A stretch of DNA of 64,000 bases. Source: Micromonospora sp. NBC_01699. GTDB lineage: Bacteria; Actinomycetota; Actinomycetes; Mycobacteriales; Micromonosporaceae. The stretch spans positions 2,976,001 to 3,040,000 of the forward strand of contig NZ_CP109199.1 of assembly GCF_036250065.1 (NCBI RefSeq), given 5' to 3'. The stretch's first letter is position 1; every line of letters begins with the position of its first letter. A program made the position numbers and the translations under genes. This document shows positions 25,181 through 33,575 of the stretch, one piece after another. The notes below the pieces were generated by a model. It saw only the letters and a program-made list of their open reading frames with translations. It was not told where the DNA came from and made no database searches.

Positions 25181-26446
25181 GTGCGGCAGCCGCAGTCGGA
25201 CAAGGGGGTGACCTGGGAGGAACTCTTCTTCGACCTGGCCTTCGTCTTCGCCGTCACCCAGATCACCGCCGAGCTGTTCGCCGACCACGACTGGCTCGGC
25301 GTGGCCCAGGGGCTGATCCTGTTCATCTCGATGTACTGGGCCTGGGTCGGCGTCACGATCTACGCCAACCAGCGCGACATCGGCAACGTACGCGACCGGG
25401 TCGTCATCTTCACCCTCGGCTTCGGCAACCTCGTCCTGGCTCTCGCCATCCCCGGCGCCTTCGACGATCGTGGCCTGCTCTACGGCGTCAGCTACGTGAT
25501 CATTCGGGTGCTGCTCGCCGGGTTCGCCCTCAACAACTTCCGCGAGTGGCGGGGCTTCTTCGTCGGCCCGTACGGGGTCGGCGCCCTGATCTCCGGTCCG
25601 CTGCTGCTGATCGGCGGCATCGTGGACGGCGACGCCCGGATAGTGCTCTGGGCGACCGCCTCGGCGATCGACATCTTCAGCCCGTTGGTGCTGCGCCGGC
25701 AACTGGCCAAGTTCCGGGTCCGGCCGGTGCACTACACCCACCGGTACGGGCTGCTGCTCATCCTCGTCCTCGGCGAGTCCGTGGTGCAGGTCGGCGCGGT
25801 CGCGTCCAGCCTGCCGCTGACCTGGCCCCGGATGATCGCCGTCGCCGGCTCGTACGCGCTCGCGTCCGGGCTCTGGTGGGCCTACTTCATCCACGGTCTC
25901 TGGGCGTTCCGCCGGGCGGTGGTCCAGTCCGAGGGGCACGGCGACGTACGCCGTTCGATCCTGCTCTACGCGCACCTGGGCTTCAGTTGCGGGATCATCG
26001 CCATCTCGGTCGGCCAGGCCGAGGTGGTCCGGTCACCGCTGAGCGGGATGAGGATGGGCGACGCGGCCCTGCTCTACGCCGGATCCGCGCTCTTTCTGGG
26101 CACCTTCGCCTACACCCACTGGCGGCTGCACCGGACGGTGGCCTGGCGCCGCCTGCTCGCGGCCACCGCCTGCCTGGTCTTCTTCCCCGTCGCCACGCTC
26201 ATCCCCGCGCTGGCCGCGCTGGTCACCCTGGCCGGGGTGATCATCGTGGTGAACGTGGTGGAGCAGGCGATCCTGCGCCGGCACGGCGCCGGCCGGTTCT
26301 CCGGTATCGGCCCGTACCGCCCGGACGGCGCCGAAGCCGAGGTCAAGGCCGAGATCGACTCCGACTCCGGGGCCGAGGGCGGGGTGCGGATCGGGCCGGG
26401 GCGGGAGGTCGACACCACCGACAACGGGCCGATCGTGAGCGACTGA
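25181..26446 (+). CDS. LtrA-like (low temperature requirement A) membrane protein
   Basis: A 421-residue protein with about ten hydrophobic segments. The N-terminal VTWEELFFDLAFVFAVTQIT is diagnostic of the LtrA family; GESVVQVGAV later is also typical. The last 50 residues are hydrophilic and acidic. Its molecular role is not known beyond a cold-growth phenotype in Listeria. The GTG at 25181 has no evident ribosome site and may be read from a short or leaderless transcript. It is divergent from the B12 importer operon and convergent with the next gene. Confidence 0.88.
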   Translation: MRQPQSDKGVTWEELFFDLAFVFAVTQITAELFADHDWLGVAQGLILFISMYWAWVGVTIYANQRDIGNVRDRVVIFTLGFGNLVLALAIPGAFDDRGLLYGVSYVIIRVLLAGFALNNFREWRGFFVGPYGVGALISGPLLLIGGIVDGDARIVLWATASAIDIFSPLVLRRQLAKFRVRPVHYTHRYGLLLILVLGESVVQVGAVASSLPLTWPRMIAVAGSYALASGLWWAYFIHGLWAFRRAVVQSEGHGDVRRSILLYAHLGFSCGIIAISVGQAEVVRSPLSGMRMGDAALLYAGSALFLGTFAYTHWRLHRTVAWRRLLAATACLVFFPVATLIPALAALVTLAGVIIVVNVVEQAILRRHGAGRFSGIGPYRPDGAEAEVKAEIDSDSGAEGGVRIGPGREVDTTDNGPIVSD

Positions 26447-26477
26447 CCGGCGCCGCACCGGTTGCGCCCGCGCCCCG

Positions 26478-27461
26478 CTACTGCGTTTCGGTCAGGCCGA
26501 GGCCGCCGAGCAGGTGGTCGAGGCGGTCGTTCTCCGTACGCAGGAAGTCGCCGAAGGCGTCGCCGTCGAGGTAGGCGTCGGTCCAGCCGTACCTGGCCAG
26601 GGCGGTGTGCCACTGGGCGGAGTCGTGCAGCCGGGCGATCGCGTCCCGCATCGCCGCCACGTCCCGCTCGGCGAGTCCGGGCGGGGCGACGATGCCGCGC
26701 CAGTTGCTGAACAGCACGTCGACCCCCTCCTCGCGCAGGGTCGGGGCGAGGATGCCGGGAACCCGGTGCTCGCTGGTGACGGCGAGGACCCGCAACTGCC
26801 CGGAGTTGATCTGGTCGGCGTACTCGCTCAGGCCGGAGACACCGAACGCCACCTGGTGGTGCAGGATCGCCGCGAGCAGGTCGCCGCCGCCGTCGTACTG
26901 CTGGTAGGCGACCTGCCGGGGCGGGATGCCGACGGCGTCCGCGACCAGCATCGGGGCCAGGTGGTCCGGGCCGCCGGCCGACGACCCGCCACCGACCGGT
27001 ACGGCCGCCGGGTCCGCCCGCCAGGCCGCGATCAGCTCGGCCAGGTCCCGGTACGGCGACTCGCGGGTCACCACCACGATCGCCGGCTCCTCGATCAGCC
27101 GGGCGATCGGCGTGGTGTCCTGGAGCGTCACCGGGGCGCTCCCGGTGTACTGGCTGCCCACCACCCCGAGCCCCATCAGCATCATCAGCCGGCCGTTGCC
27201 GCGTTCGTAGCCGAGCCGGCGCAGACCGACCACGCCTCCGCCGCCGGGCAGGTTGAACACCTCGACCCCGCGGATCACCCCGGCGTCCTCCAGCGCCTTG
27301 GCGGCGATCCGCGCGGTGACGTCGTAACCGCTGCCCGGCGCGTTCGGCACCAGCACCCGCAGTTCGGACAGGTTGTCGGCGGGCCGTCCGACGTCGCACC
27401 CCGGTACGCCGACCAGCAGCAGGCCCAGGCCGACCGCGACTGCTCGGGTCAGCCGTCGCAT
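26478..27461 (-). CDS. Tripartite tricarboxylate transporter substrate-binding lipoprotein (second copy)
   Basis: A 327-residue TctC/Bug-family protein, with a lipobox VPGC (Cys22) and the family pattern LRVLVPNAPGSGYDVTARIAA, LPGGGGVVGLRRL and SNWRGIVAPPGL. The ATG at 27461 follows AGGAGG. It shares its organisation with the TctC of the tct operon 5 kb away but is clearly diverged. It is divergent from the sensor kinase gene, so it may deliver ligand to the TctAB permease or present it to the sensor. Such orphan binding proteins are common. Confidence 0.88.
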   Translation of the reverse strand: MRRLTRAVAVGLGLLLVGVPGCDVGRPADNLSELRVLVPNAPGSGYDVTARIAAKALEDAGVIRGVEVFNLPGGGGVVGLRRLGYERGNGRLMMLMGLGVVGSQYTGSAPVTLQDTTPIARLIEEPAIVVVTRESPYRDLAELIAAWRADPAAVPVGGGSSAGGPDHLAPMLVADAVGIPPRQVAYQQYDGGGDLLAAILHHQVAFGVSGLSEYADQINSGQLRVLAVTSEHRVPGILAPTLREEGVDVLFSNWRGIVAPPGLAERDVAAMRDAIARLHDSAQWHTALARYGWTDAYLDGDAFGDFLRTENDRLDHLLGGLGLTETQ

Positions 27462-27702
27462 TTCGATCCTCCTCTGCCGGTTTCTCCCGCCCTGGGGCCG
27501 TCGAGTGCTGATAGCTGACGTCCGGCGGAGGTACCTGACGATCCTGCTCGTCCGGCGGCCGGTTGTCATCAGCCGGGGCTCGGGTAGTTTTCGGTTGACT
27601 CCGGCGCCGGTCGGGCGGACGCTACCCAGCACGCCCGTCCGGGTCCGGTATATGCCCGTCCCGGCGCCTCGTGGCTGCCGGCCCCCCGGCGGAGGAGGAG
27701 CG

Positions 27703-29262
27703 ATGCGTCAGCGGATGTCCCTGGCCGGTCAGTTCCTGCTGCTCCAACTCGGCATCGTGCTGCTGGTCGTCGGCGCGGTCGCGGCCGTGTCGATCGCCGA
27801 ATCCGACGCGGCGTTCCGCCGCGAGGAGGGCGCCCGGCTGCGCTCGGTGGGGGAGAACGCGGCGATCAACCGCACCGTACGGCTGGGGCTCGGTGACCCG
27901 GCCGGGCAGGAGGCGCTGGCCGCGGTCGCGGAGAGCGCCCGAGCGGTCTCCGGCGCCTCGTACGTGCTGATCGCCGACGCCACCGGCAAGCTCGTCACCG
28001 GTCCGGACGCCGGCACCCCGGCGGTGCTCGGCACCAGCGACGGGCTCGCCGGCCGGTCCTGGGTCGGTGTCGTCGACGACGGCTCCAAGGCGCTGGTCGC
28101 GCACGTGCCGGTCCTCGACGAACGGGACGGCGCCTTCCTCGGCCTGATAGTGGTCGGCGACGTCTATCCCACGCTGCCCGAACAGCTCGCCGCCGGGTTC
28201 ACCAACCTGCTCACCTACCTGCTGCTCGGCGGGGTGCTCGGGGTGGCCGGGTCGCTGCTGCTGGCCCGCCGGGTGAAGCGGCAGACGCTGGGCCTGGAAC
28301 CGGACGAGATCACCGGTCTGGTCGAGCACCGGGAGGCGATGCTGCACGGCATCAAGGAGGGCGTGCTCGGCACCGACGCCGCCGACCGGGTCACCCTGGT
28401 CAACGACGAGGCCGTACGCCTGCTCGGGTTGCCGGCCTCGCCGGTCGGGCAGTCGCTGCACGCCCAGCCGATGGAACCCCGGCTGCGCGACGTACTCACC
28501 GGGCGGGTCAGCGGGGTGGACCAGATAGTGCTCAGCGACGACCGGGTGCTGGTGCTCAACCGCCGGCCGGTGCTGGTCCGGGGCCGGCGGGTAGGTTCGG
28601 TGACGACGCTGCGGGACCGGACCGAGCTGACCGCGCTGCGCCGCGAACTCGACGTCAGCCGGCACACCACCGACACGCTGCGGGCCCAGGCACACGAGTT
28701 CAGCAACCGGCTGCACACCATCGCCGGGCTGGTCGAGCTGGGCGAACACGAGGAGGTGGTCCGCTACATCACCCGGGCCAGCCAGGTGCACGAGGAGCTC
28801 AACCGGGAGGTGACCAGCCTGATCCGGGACCCGGCGCTGGCCGCGCTGCTGATCGCCAAGGCCAGTCTCGCCGCCGAGCAGGGCGTGCAGCTGGTGATCT
28901 CCGCCGAGTCGGACCTGCCGGTGGTCGACGAACGGCTCGCCGGTGATCTGGTCACGGTGATCGGCAACCTGATCGACAACGCGCTGGACGCGATCGAGCC
29001 CGGCGGCCGGGTCGAGGCGGGGGTACGGGTGCACGACGGCGAGGTTCACGTGACGGTCAGCGACTCCGGTCCGGGCGTACCGCCGGAGTTGGTCGAGCAG
29101 GTGTTCCGGCAGGGCTACAGCACCAAGGACGAGTCCCTCGGTCACCACGGCCTCGGCCTCGCCCTGATCCGGCTGATCTGCCAGCACCGGGGCGGCAGCG
29201 TGCAGGTGCGCGGATCGTCGTTCGTGGCCCGGCTGCCGCTGGTCGTCGGGGCGCCGGCATGA
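27703..29262 (+). CDS. Sensor histidine kinase, CitA/DcuS type
   Basis: A 519-residue membrane kinase. It has a membrane segment (about 10-32), an extracytoplasmic PAS-like sensor domain, a second membrane segment (168-188), a cytoplasmic PAS domain (about 205-310) and a kinase core with the phospho-acceptor His331 in QAHEFSNRLH, an N box GNLIDNALDAI and G boxes DSGPGV and HHGLGLALI. This is the layout of citrate and C4-dicarboxylate sensors. GGAGGAGGAG precedes the ATG at 27703. It is coupled to the downstream regulator and sits between two tricarboxylate-binding protein genes. Confidence 0.9.
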   Translation: MRQRMSLAGQFLLLQLGIVLLVVGAVAAVSIAESDAAFRREEGARLRSVGENAAINRTVRLGLGDPAGQEALAAVAESARAVSGASYVLIADATGKLVTGPDAGTPAVLGTSDGLAGRSWVGVVDDGSKALVAHVPVLDERDGAFLGLIVVGDVYPTLPEQLAAGFTNLLTYLLLGGVLGVAGSLLLARRVKRQTLGLEPDEITGLVEHREAMLHGIKEGVLGTDAADRVTLVNDEAVRLLGLPASPVGQSLHAQPMEPRLRDVLTGRVSGVDQIVLSDDRVLVLNRRPVLVRGRRVGSVTTLRDRTELTALRRELDVSRHTTDTLRAQAHEFSNRLHTIAGLVELGEHEEVVRYITRASQVHEELNREVTSLIRDPALAALLIAKASLAAEQGVQLVISAESDLPVVDERLAGDLVTVIGNLIDNALDAIEPGGRVEAGVRVHDGEVHVTVSDSGPGVPPELVEQVFRQGYSTKDESLGHHGLGLALIRLICQHRGGSVQVRGSSFVARLPLVVGAPA

Positions 29263-29317
29263 TCCGGGTGCTGGTAGTGGACGGGGCGTCGGCGTGATCC
29301 GGGTGTTGGTCGTGGAC
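29248..29317. repeat. 35-bp tandem duplication at the kinase-regulator junction
   Basis: Bases 29248-29282 and 29283-29317 are two copies of a 35-bp unit differing at about four positions. The first copy holds the kinase stop and an ATG that opens a 12-codon frame (MIRVLVVDGASA) ending on the regulator's GTG; the second holds the real regulator start (VIRVLVVDDD). Confidence 0.85.
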
Positions 29318-29971
29318 GACGACTTCATGGTGGCGAAGGTGCAGTGCGGGTTCGTCGACCGGGTGCCGGGCTTCGCCGTCGCCGGGGTGGCGCACACCGG
29401 CGCCGAGGCGCTCGCCGAGGTCGAGCGGCTCCGGCCGGACCTGGTGCTGCTCGACATCTACCTGCCGGACGTCTCCGGGCTGGAGGTGCTGCGTCGGCTG
29501 CGCGAGGGCGACGCGGTGGTGGACGTACTCGCGGTGACGGCGGCGCGGGACGTGAACACCATCCGGACCGCGTTGCGCAGCGGGGTGGTGCACTACCTGA
29601 TCAAGCCGTTCAGCTTCGACGCGCTGCGCGACCGGCTGGAGCGGTACGCGGTCGCCCACCACGGGCTCGCCGGTTCCCGCGAGGTGGCCCAGGACGACGT
29701 CGACCGGCTCTTCCTGGCGCTGCGCCCGGCACCGCCGATCGAGCTGCCCAAGGGGCTGACCCGGCCGACCGCCGACCTGGTCGCCGAGGCGCTGCGGACG
29801 GCCGGCGGAGACCTGTCGGCGACCGAGTGCGCGGACCGGGTCGGCCTGTCCCGGGTCAGCACCCGCCGCTACCTGGAGCATTTTGTCGGCGCGGGCAAGG
29901 CCGGGGTGAGCCTGCGGTACGGCTCCGCCGGCCGACCGGAACGTCGTTACCGGTGGACCGGCGGAGCCTGA
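29294..29971 (+). CDS. Response regulator, CitB/DcuR type
   Basis: A 225-residue regulator with a receiver domain (phospho-acceptor Asp54 in LLDIYLPDV; Lys104 in YLIKPFSF) and a C-terminal helix-turn-helix (ATECADRVGLSRVSTRRYLEHF, in two halves). This is the partner type for CitA-like kinases. It starts at GTG 29294, overlapping the stop of a 12-codon duplicate of its own start. The expected targets are the tct operon and the second binding-protein gene. Confidence 0.9.
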   Translation: MIRVLVVDDDFMVAKVQCGFVDRVPGFAVAGVAHTGAEALAEVERLRPDLVLLDIYLPDVSGLEVLRRLREGDAVVDVLAVTAARDVNTIRTALRSGVVHYLIKPFSFDALRDRLERYAVAHHGLAGSREVAQDDVDRLFLALRPAPPIELPKGLTRPTADLVAEALRTAGGDLSATECADRVGLSRVSTRRYLEHFVGAGKAGVSLRYGSAGRPERRYRWTGGA

Positions 29972-29986
29972 GCCTTCCGCCGAGCG

Positions 29987-30026
29987 TGGTTCAGTCGTCC
30001 TCGTGCGGCTGGTTCAGTCGTCCTCG
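29987..30026. repeat. 17-bp direct repeat covering the tctA stop codon
   Basis: TGGTTCAGTCGTCCTCG occurs at 29987-30003 and 30010-30026, period 23. The right copy is the end of tctA including its stop; the left copy lies just outside the gene. Confidence 0.85.
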
Positions 30027-31564
30027 CCGAAGGCGAGCCGCTGCACCGATGCCGCCGACCGGCCGCGCATCCGCGCGATGATCCTCGGCAGGTACGGCAC
30101 CAGCACCGCCAGCACCACCAGCGAGAGCAGTACGGCGGTCAGCGGCCGGGTGACGAAGACGCTCAGGTCCCCGTTGCTGAGCACCAGGGTGCGCCGGAAC
30201 TGCAACTCCATCATCGGGCCGAGGATGGCGCCGAGGATGACCGGTGCGATCGGGAAGTCGTAGTGCCGCATGAAGAACCCGATCACCCCGATCCCGTACG
30301 CGATCAGCACCTGGGTGATGTCGTTCGACGCGGCGTACACACCGAGGGTGGCGAAGACCAGGATGCCGGCGTAGAGAACCGGGCGGGGGATCTGGAGCAC
30401 CTTCACCCAGAGCCGGATCAGCGGCAGGTTCAGCGCCAGCAGGAGCACGTTCCCGACGTAGAGCGAGGCGATCAGCGCCCAGACCAGCTCGGGTGACTTG
30501 TCGAACAGCTGCGGGCCGGGTTGCAGGTTGAAGATCTGGAACGCGGCCAGCATCACCGCCGCCGTGGCCGAGGTCGGAATACCCAGGGTCAACAGCGGCA
30601 CGAGTACGCCGGAGAAGGCCGCGTTGTTCGCCGCCTCCGGACCGGCCACCCCCTCGATCGCGCCCTTGCCGAACTCCGCCTTGTTCTTCGAGCGGTACTT
30701 CTCGAAGGTGTAGGAGAGGAAGGTGGGGATGTCGGCGCCACCGGCCGGCAGCGCGCCGAACGGGAAGCCGACGGCGGTCCCGCGCAGCCAGGGCCGCCAG
30801 GAGCGGGACCAGTCCGACCGGCTGAGCCAGCCGAAGCCGCCCCGACCCGGCTCCAGCGGGGTGACGTGCTCGGGCAGCTGCCGCAGCCGGCTCGCCACGT
30901 AGAGCGTCTCGCCGATGGCGAACAGCCCGACGATGATCACCACGACGTCGATGCCGTCGAGCAGTTCCAGCGTGCCGAAGCTGAACCGGGCCTGGCCGGT
31001 GAGACCGTCGAGGCCGACCAGCCCGAGGAACAGCCCCAGGCTGAGCGAGAGCAGCCCGCGGACCAGGGACTTGCCGACCAGCGCGGTGACCGCGACCATG
31101 GCCAGCAGGGCCAGCGCGAAGTAGTCCGCCGCCCGGAACTCGACCGCCAGCGCGGCCACCGGCCGGGCGAAGAGGGTGAGCAGCAGGGTGGAGATGGTGC
31201 CGGCGACGAACGAGCCGATCGCGGCGGTGGCCAGCGCGGCGCGGGCCCGACCCCGCCGGGCCATCTGGTAACCCTCGATGGCGGTGGCGACCGAGGCGGA
31301 CTCACCCGGTGTGTTCAGCAGGATGCTGGTGGTCGAGCCGCCGTACATGGCGCCGTAGTAGATCCCGGCGAACATGATGAACGTACCGATCGGGTCGTCC
31401 AGGTTGAAGGTCACCGGCAGCAGCAGGGCGATGGTCAGCGCCGGCCCGATGCCGGGCAGTACGCCGACGAAGGTGCCGAGGGTGACCCCGATCGCGGCGT
31501 ACAGCAGGTACTGCGGCTCCAGCACGGTGCCGAAGCCGCCGATCAGGTCTCCGAAAACGTTCAC
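30014..31564 (-). CDS. tctA: Tripartite tricarboxylate transporter, large permease TctA
   Basis: A 516-residue membrane protein with about eleven hydrophobic segments. TctA landmarks include [54 protein letters not shown] and [23 protein letters not shown]. It forms the transport channel together with TctB and uses ion gradients rather than ATP. The GTG at 31564 overlaps the tctB stop (GTGA). The likely substrate is citrate or another tri/dicarboxylate. Confidence 0.95.
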   Translation of the reverse strand: MNVFGDLIGGFGTVLEPQYLLYAAIGVTLGTFVGVLPGIGPALTIALLLPVTFNLDDPIGTFIMFAGIYYGAMYGGSTTSILLNTPGESASVATAIEGYQMARRGRARAALATAAIGSFVAGTISTLLLTLFARPVAALAVEFRAADYFALALLAMVAVTALVGKSLVRGLLSLSLGLFLGLVGLDGLTGQARFSFGTLELLDGIDVVVIIVGLFAIGETLYVASRLRQLPEHVTPLEPGRGGFGWLSRSDWSRSWRPWLRGTAVGFPFGALPAGGADIPTFLSYTFEKYRSKNKAEFGKGAIEGVAGPEAANNAAFSGVLVPLLTLGIPTSATAAVMLAAFQIFNLQPGPQLFDKSPELVWALIASLYVGNVLLLALNLPLIRLWVKVLQIPRPVLYAGILVFATLGVYAASNDITQVLIAYGIGVIGFFMRHYDFPIAPVILGAILGPMMELQFRRTLVLSNGDLSVFVTRPLTAVLLSLVVLAVLVPYLPRIIARMRGRSAASVQRLAFGEDD

Positions 31565-32193
31565 AGCGGCAACACTCCGGCCGGCAGCGAGATCTCTAGC
31601 AGTTGGGTGAAGCCGAGATAGATGGCGACGACCAGCGGCACCGCCACCAGCACGTCCCGGATCGAGTGGTGGCTACCGAGGATCCGGGCGGCGGCGACGA
31701 AGAAGACCGCCGAGGCGAGTACGAAGCCGACCGGTTCGAGGACGAGCACGTACCCGAGCAGGGCCACGCTCAGCAGGACCGGGGTGAGCCACTGCACCGG
31801 CCCGGTCGCCTCCGTCTCGTCAACCAGCTCGGGCTCGTCAACCAGCTCGGGCTCGTCGACCGGCGTGTCGGTCGGGACCGGGCGGTCGGCGGGTGCCGGC
31901 TCGGCGGCCGACTCCGCCTCGACCGGGGCGTCGCCGGTCGGACCGGCGGGGCGGACGAACTGGCTGACCAGGTACCAGGCGGAGAGGACCACCCAGCCGG
32001 CCGTCACCACCAGGGGCGCCAGCCACGGCCCGTGCGCCGAGAAGTCGCCCTCGGCGGAGTCGTACGCGGTCCAGCACAGGAACAGCCCGACCACCAGCAG
32101 TACGGCGCCGAGGATCCGGGGTCCCCACGGCGCCCGGGGGAGGGCGACCCGCGGGTCGACCCTCCCCTGTGCGTCAGTTGTCGGCAGAGCCAT
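31561..32193 (-). CDS. tctB: Tripartite tricarboxylate transporter, small permease TctB
   Basis: A 210-residue membrane protein with four hydrophobic segments in two pairs, as in TctB. Between the pairs is a 55-residue hydrophilic Pro/Glu/Asp-rich insert, including a tandem DEPELV repeat encoded by a repeated 18-bp word near 31814-31860. The ATG at 32193 overlaps the tctC stop by one base (TAATG). The protein is small and poorly conserved in the family, and the call rests on topology and position between tctC and tctA. Confidence 0.87.
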   Translation of the reverse strand: MALPTTDAQGRVDPRVALPRAPWGPRILGAVLLVVGLFLCWTAYDSAEGDFSAHGPWLAPLVVTAGWVVLSAWYLVSQFVRPAGPTGDAPVEAESAAEPAPADRPVPTDTPVDEPELVDEPELVDETEATGPVQWLTPVLLSVALLGYVLVLEPVGFVLASAVFFVAAARILGSHHSIRDVLVAVPLVVAIYLGFTQLLEISLPAGVLPL

Positions 32194-33278
32194 TAACCGG
32201 CCAGGCCGATCTCGCTGAGGACCGTGGTGATCCGGTCGTTCTCGCTCTCGAAGTACGCCTTGGCCTCGTCGCCGCTGCGGTAGAAGTCTTCCCACTTCTG
32301 GTCGGTGAGGGTCTGCTTCCACTGCGCCGACGAGTGCAGGTCGTCGATCAGCTTGATGATGGCGGCCCGCTCGCCGGCCTTGATCCCGGGCGGCGCTACC
32401 ACTCCGCGCCAGTTCATCAGCTCGACGTCGTACCCGGATTCCTTGATCGTCGGGGTCGGCTTGCCGGCGCCGACGTCGATGCCGGCCGAGCCGGAGACCG
32501 CCAGGGCGCGCAGCTTGCCGGACGCGACCAGGTCGGAGTACTCGCTCGCGCCGGAGACGGCCGCGGTGAGGTCACCGGAGAGCAGGGCGGCCTTGGACTC
32601 GCCGCCGCCGGAGTAGGCGATGTACTTCATCGCCTTGGGGTCGGCGCCGGCCGCCTTGGCGAGCAGGCCGATCAGGATCTGGTCGGTGCCGCCGGCCGAG
32701 CCGCCGCCCCAGTTGATCGACGTGGGGTTCGCCTTGGCGTCGTCCATGAGCTGTTGCAGGGTGGTGTACTTCGACGCGGCCGGGACCACAATCACCTCCT
32801 GCTCGGCGGTGAGCGTGGCGATCGGCGTGACCTGGCTCAGCTTGACCGGGGACTTGTTGGTCACCACGCCGCCGATCATCACCAGGCCGGTGACCATGAG
32901 CTGGTGCGCGTCGCCCTTGTTCTTGGTGACGAGCTGGGACAGGCCGAGGGTGCCGCCGGCGCCGGGCACGTTGTAGACCTCGACCGACTCGGTGACCAGC
33001 TTGCTGTCGGTCAGCGCCTTCTGCAACGACCGCGCGGTGCTGTCCCAGCCGCCGCCGGGTGCCGCCGGTGCCATCAGTTCCAGGGTGGTGGTGGGGTACT
33101 TGACCGCCGCCGCGTCGGAGCCGGCGTCGTCGCCGTCCTTGGCGCAGCCGCCCGCCGCGAGCGCCAGCAGCGGTACGCACACCAGCGCGGCGACCCGATG
33201 CCGGACCGCCGGTCCACGGCCGGGCGAGTACGGGCCGCCGCGGGATCGTTGGCCCGCCGTGCCTCGAACGTCTGTCAT
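32193..33278 (-). CDS. tctC: Tripartite tricarboxylate transporter binding lipoprotein TctC
   Basis: A 361-residue lipoprotein with a lipobox ending AGGC (Cys45) and the TctC fold: LELMAPAAPGGGWDSTARSLQ, VPGAGGTLGLSQL, INWGGGSAGGTDQILI and MNWRGVVAPPGI. GAGGAG lies 7 nt before the ATG at 33278. It is the first gene of tctCBA and captures the carboxylate at the outer face of the membrane. Its promoter must lie in the 300 bp upstream, which are otherwise free of genes. Confidence 0.93.
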   Translation of the reverse strand: MTDVRGTAGQRSRGGPYSPGRGPAVRHRVAALVCVPLLALAAGGCAKDGDDAGSDAAAVKYPTTTLELMAPAAPGGGWDSTARSLQKALTDSKLVTESVEVYNVPGAGGTLGLSQLVTKNKGDAHQLMVTGLVMIGGVVTNKSPVKLSQVTPIATLTAEQEVIVVPAASKYTTLQQLMDDAKANPTSINWGGGSAGGTDQILIGLLAKAAGADPKAMKYIAYSGGGESKAALLSGDLTAAVSGASEYSDLVASGKLRALAVSGSAGIDVGAGKPTPTIKESGYDVELMNWRGVVAPPGIKAGERAAIIKLIDDLHSSAQWKQTLTDQKWEDFYRSGDEAKAYFESENDRITTVLSEIGLAG

Positions 33279-33575
33279 CGCTATCTCCTCGGCCGGGATC
33301 GTCATCTGTTGCCGCAGCGTTTCCACTGGGTTGCGTGAATGCTTCCGGTCCGAGTGACTCCGGTCACGGTTGCGGTCGCGGAGTTCGTTGTGGTCTTTGT
33401 GGTCACGGCCGGCGCTCGGGCCTCCGGGGTTCGGGGTGTACGGGGCGTCCGGGGTTCGGGGCGGGCGAGAATCGCCGGTGAGTCGCTCGATCGGGCGAAG
33501 CCCGTTCCAAGGTCGAATCTCCCAGCGGACTGCCTCGTTGCAACGGCGATATGAATCGCACTAAACGGGGGCGTA

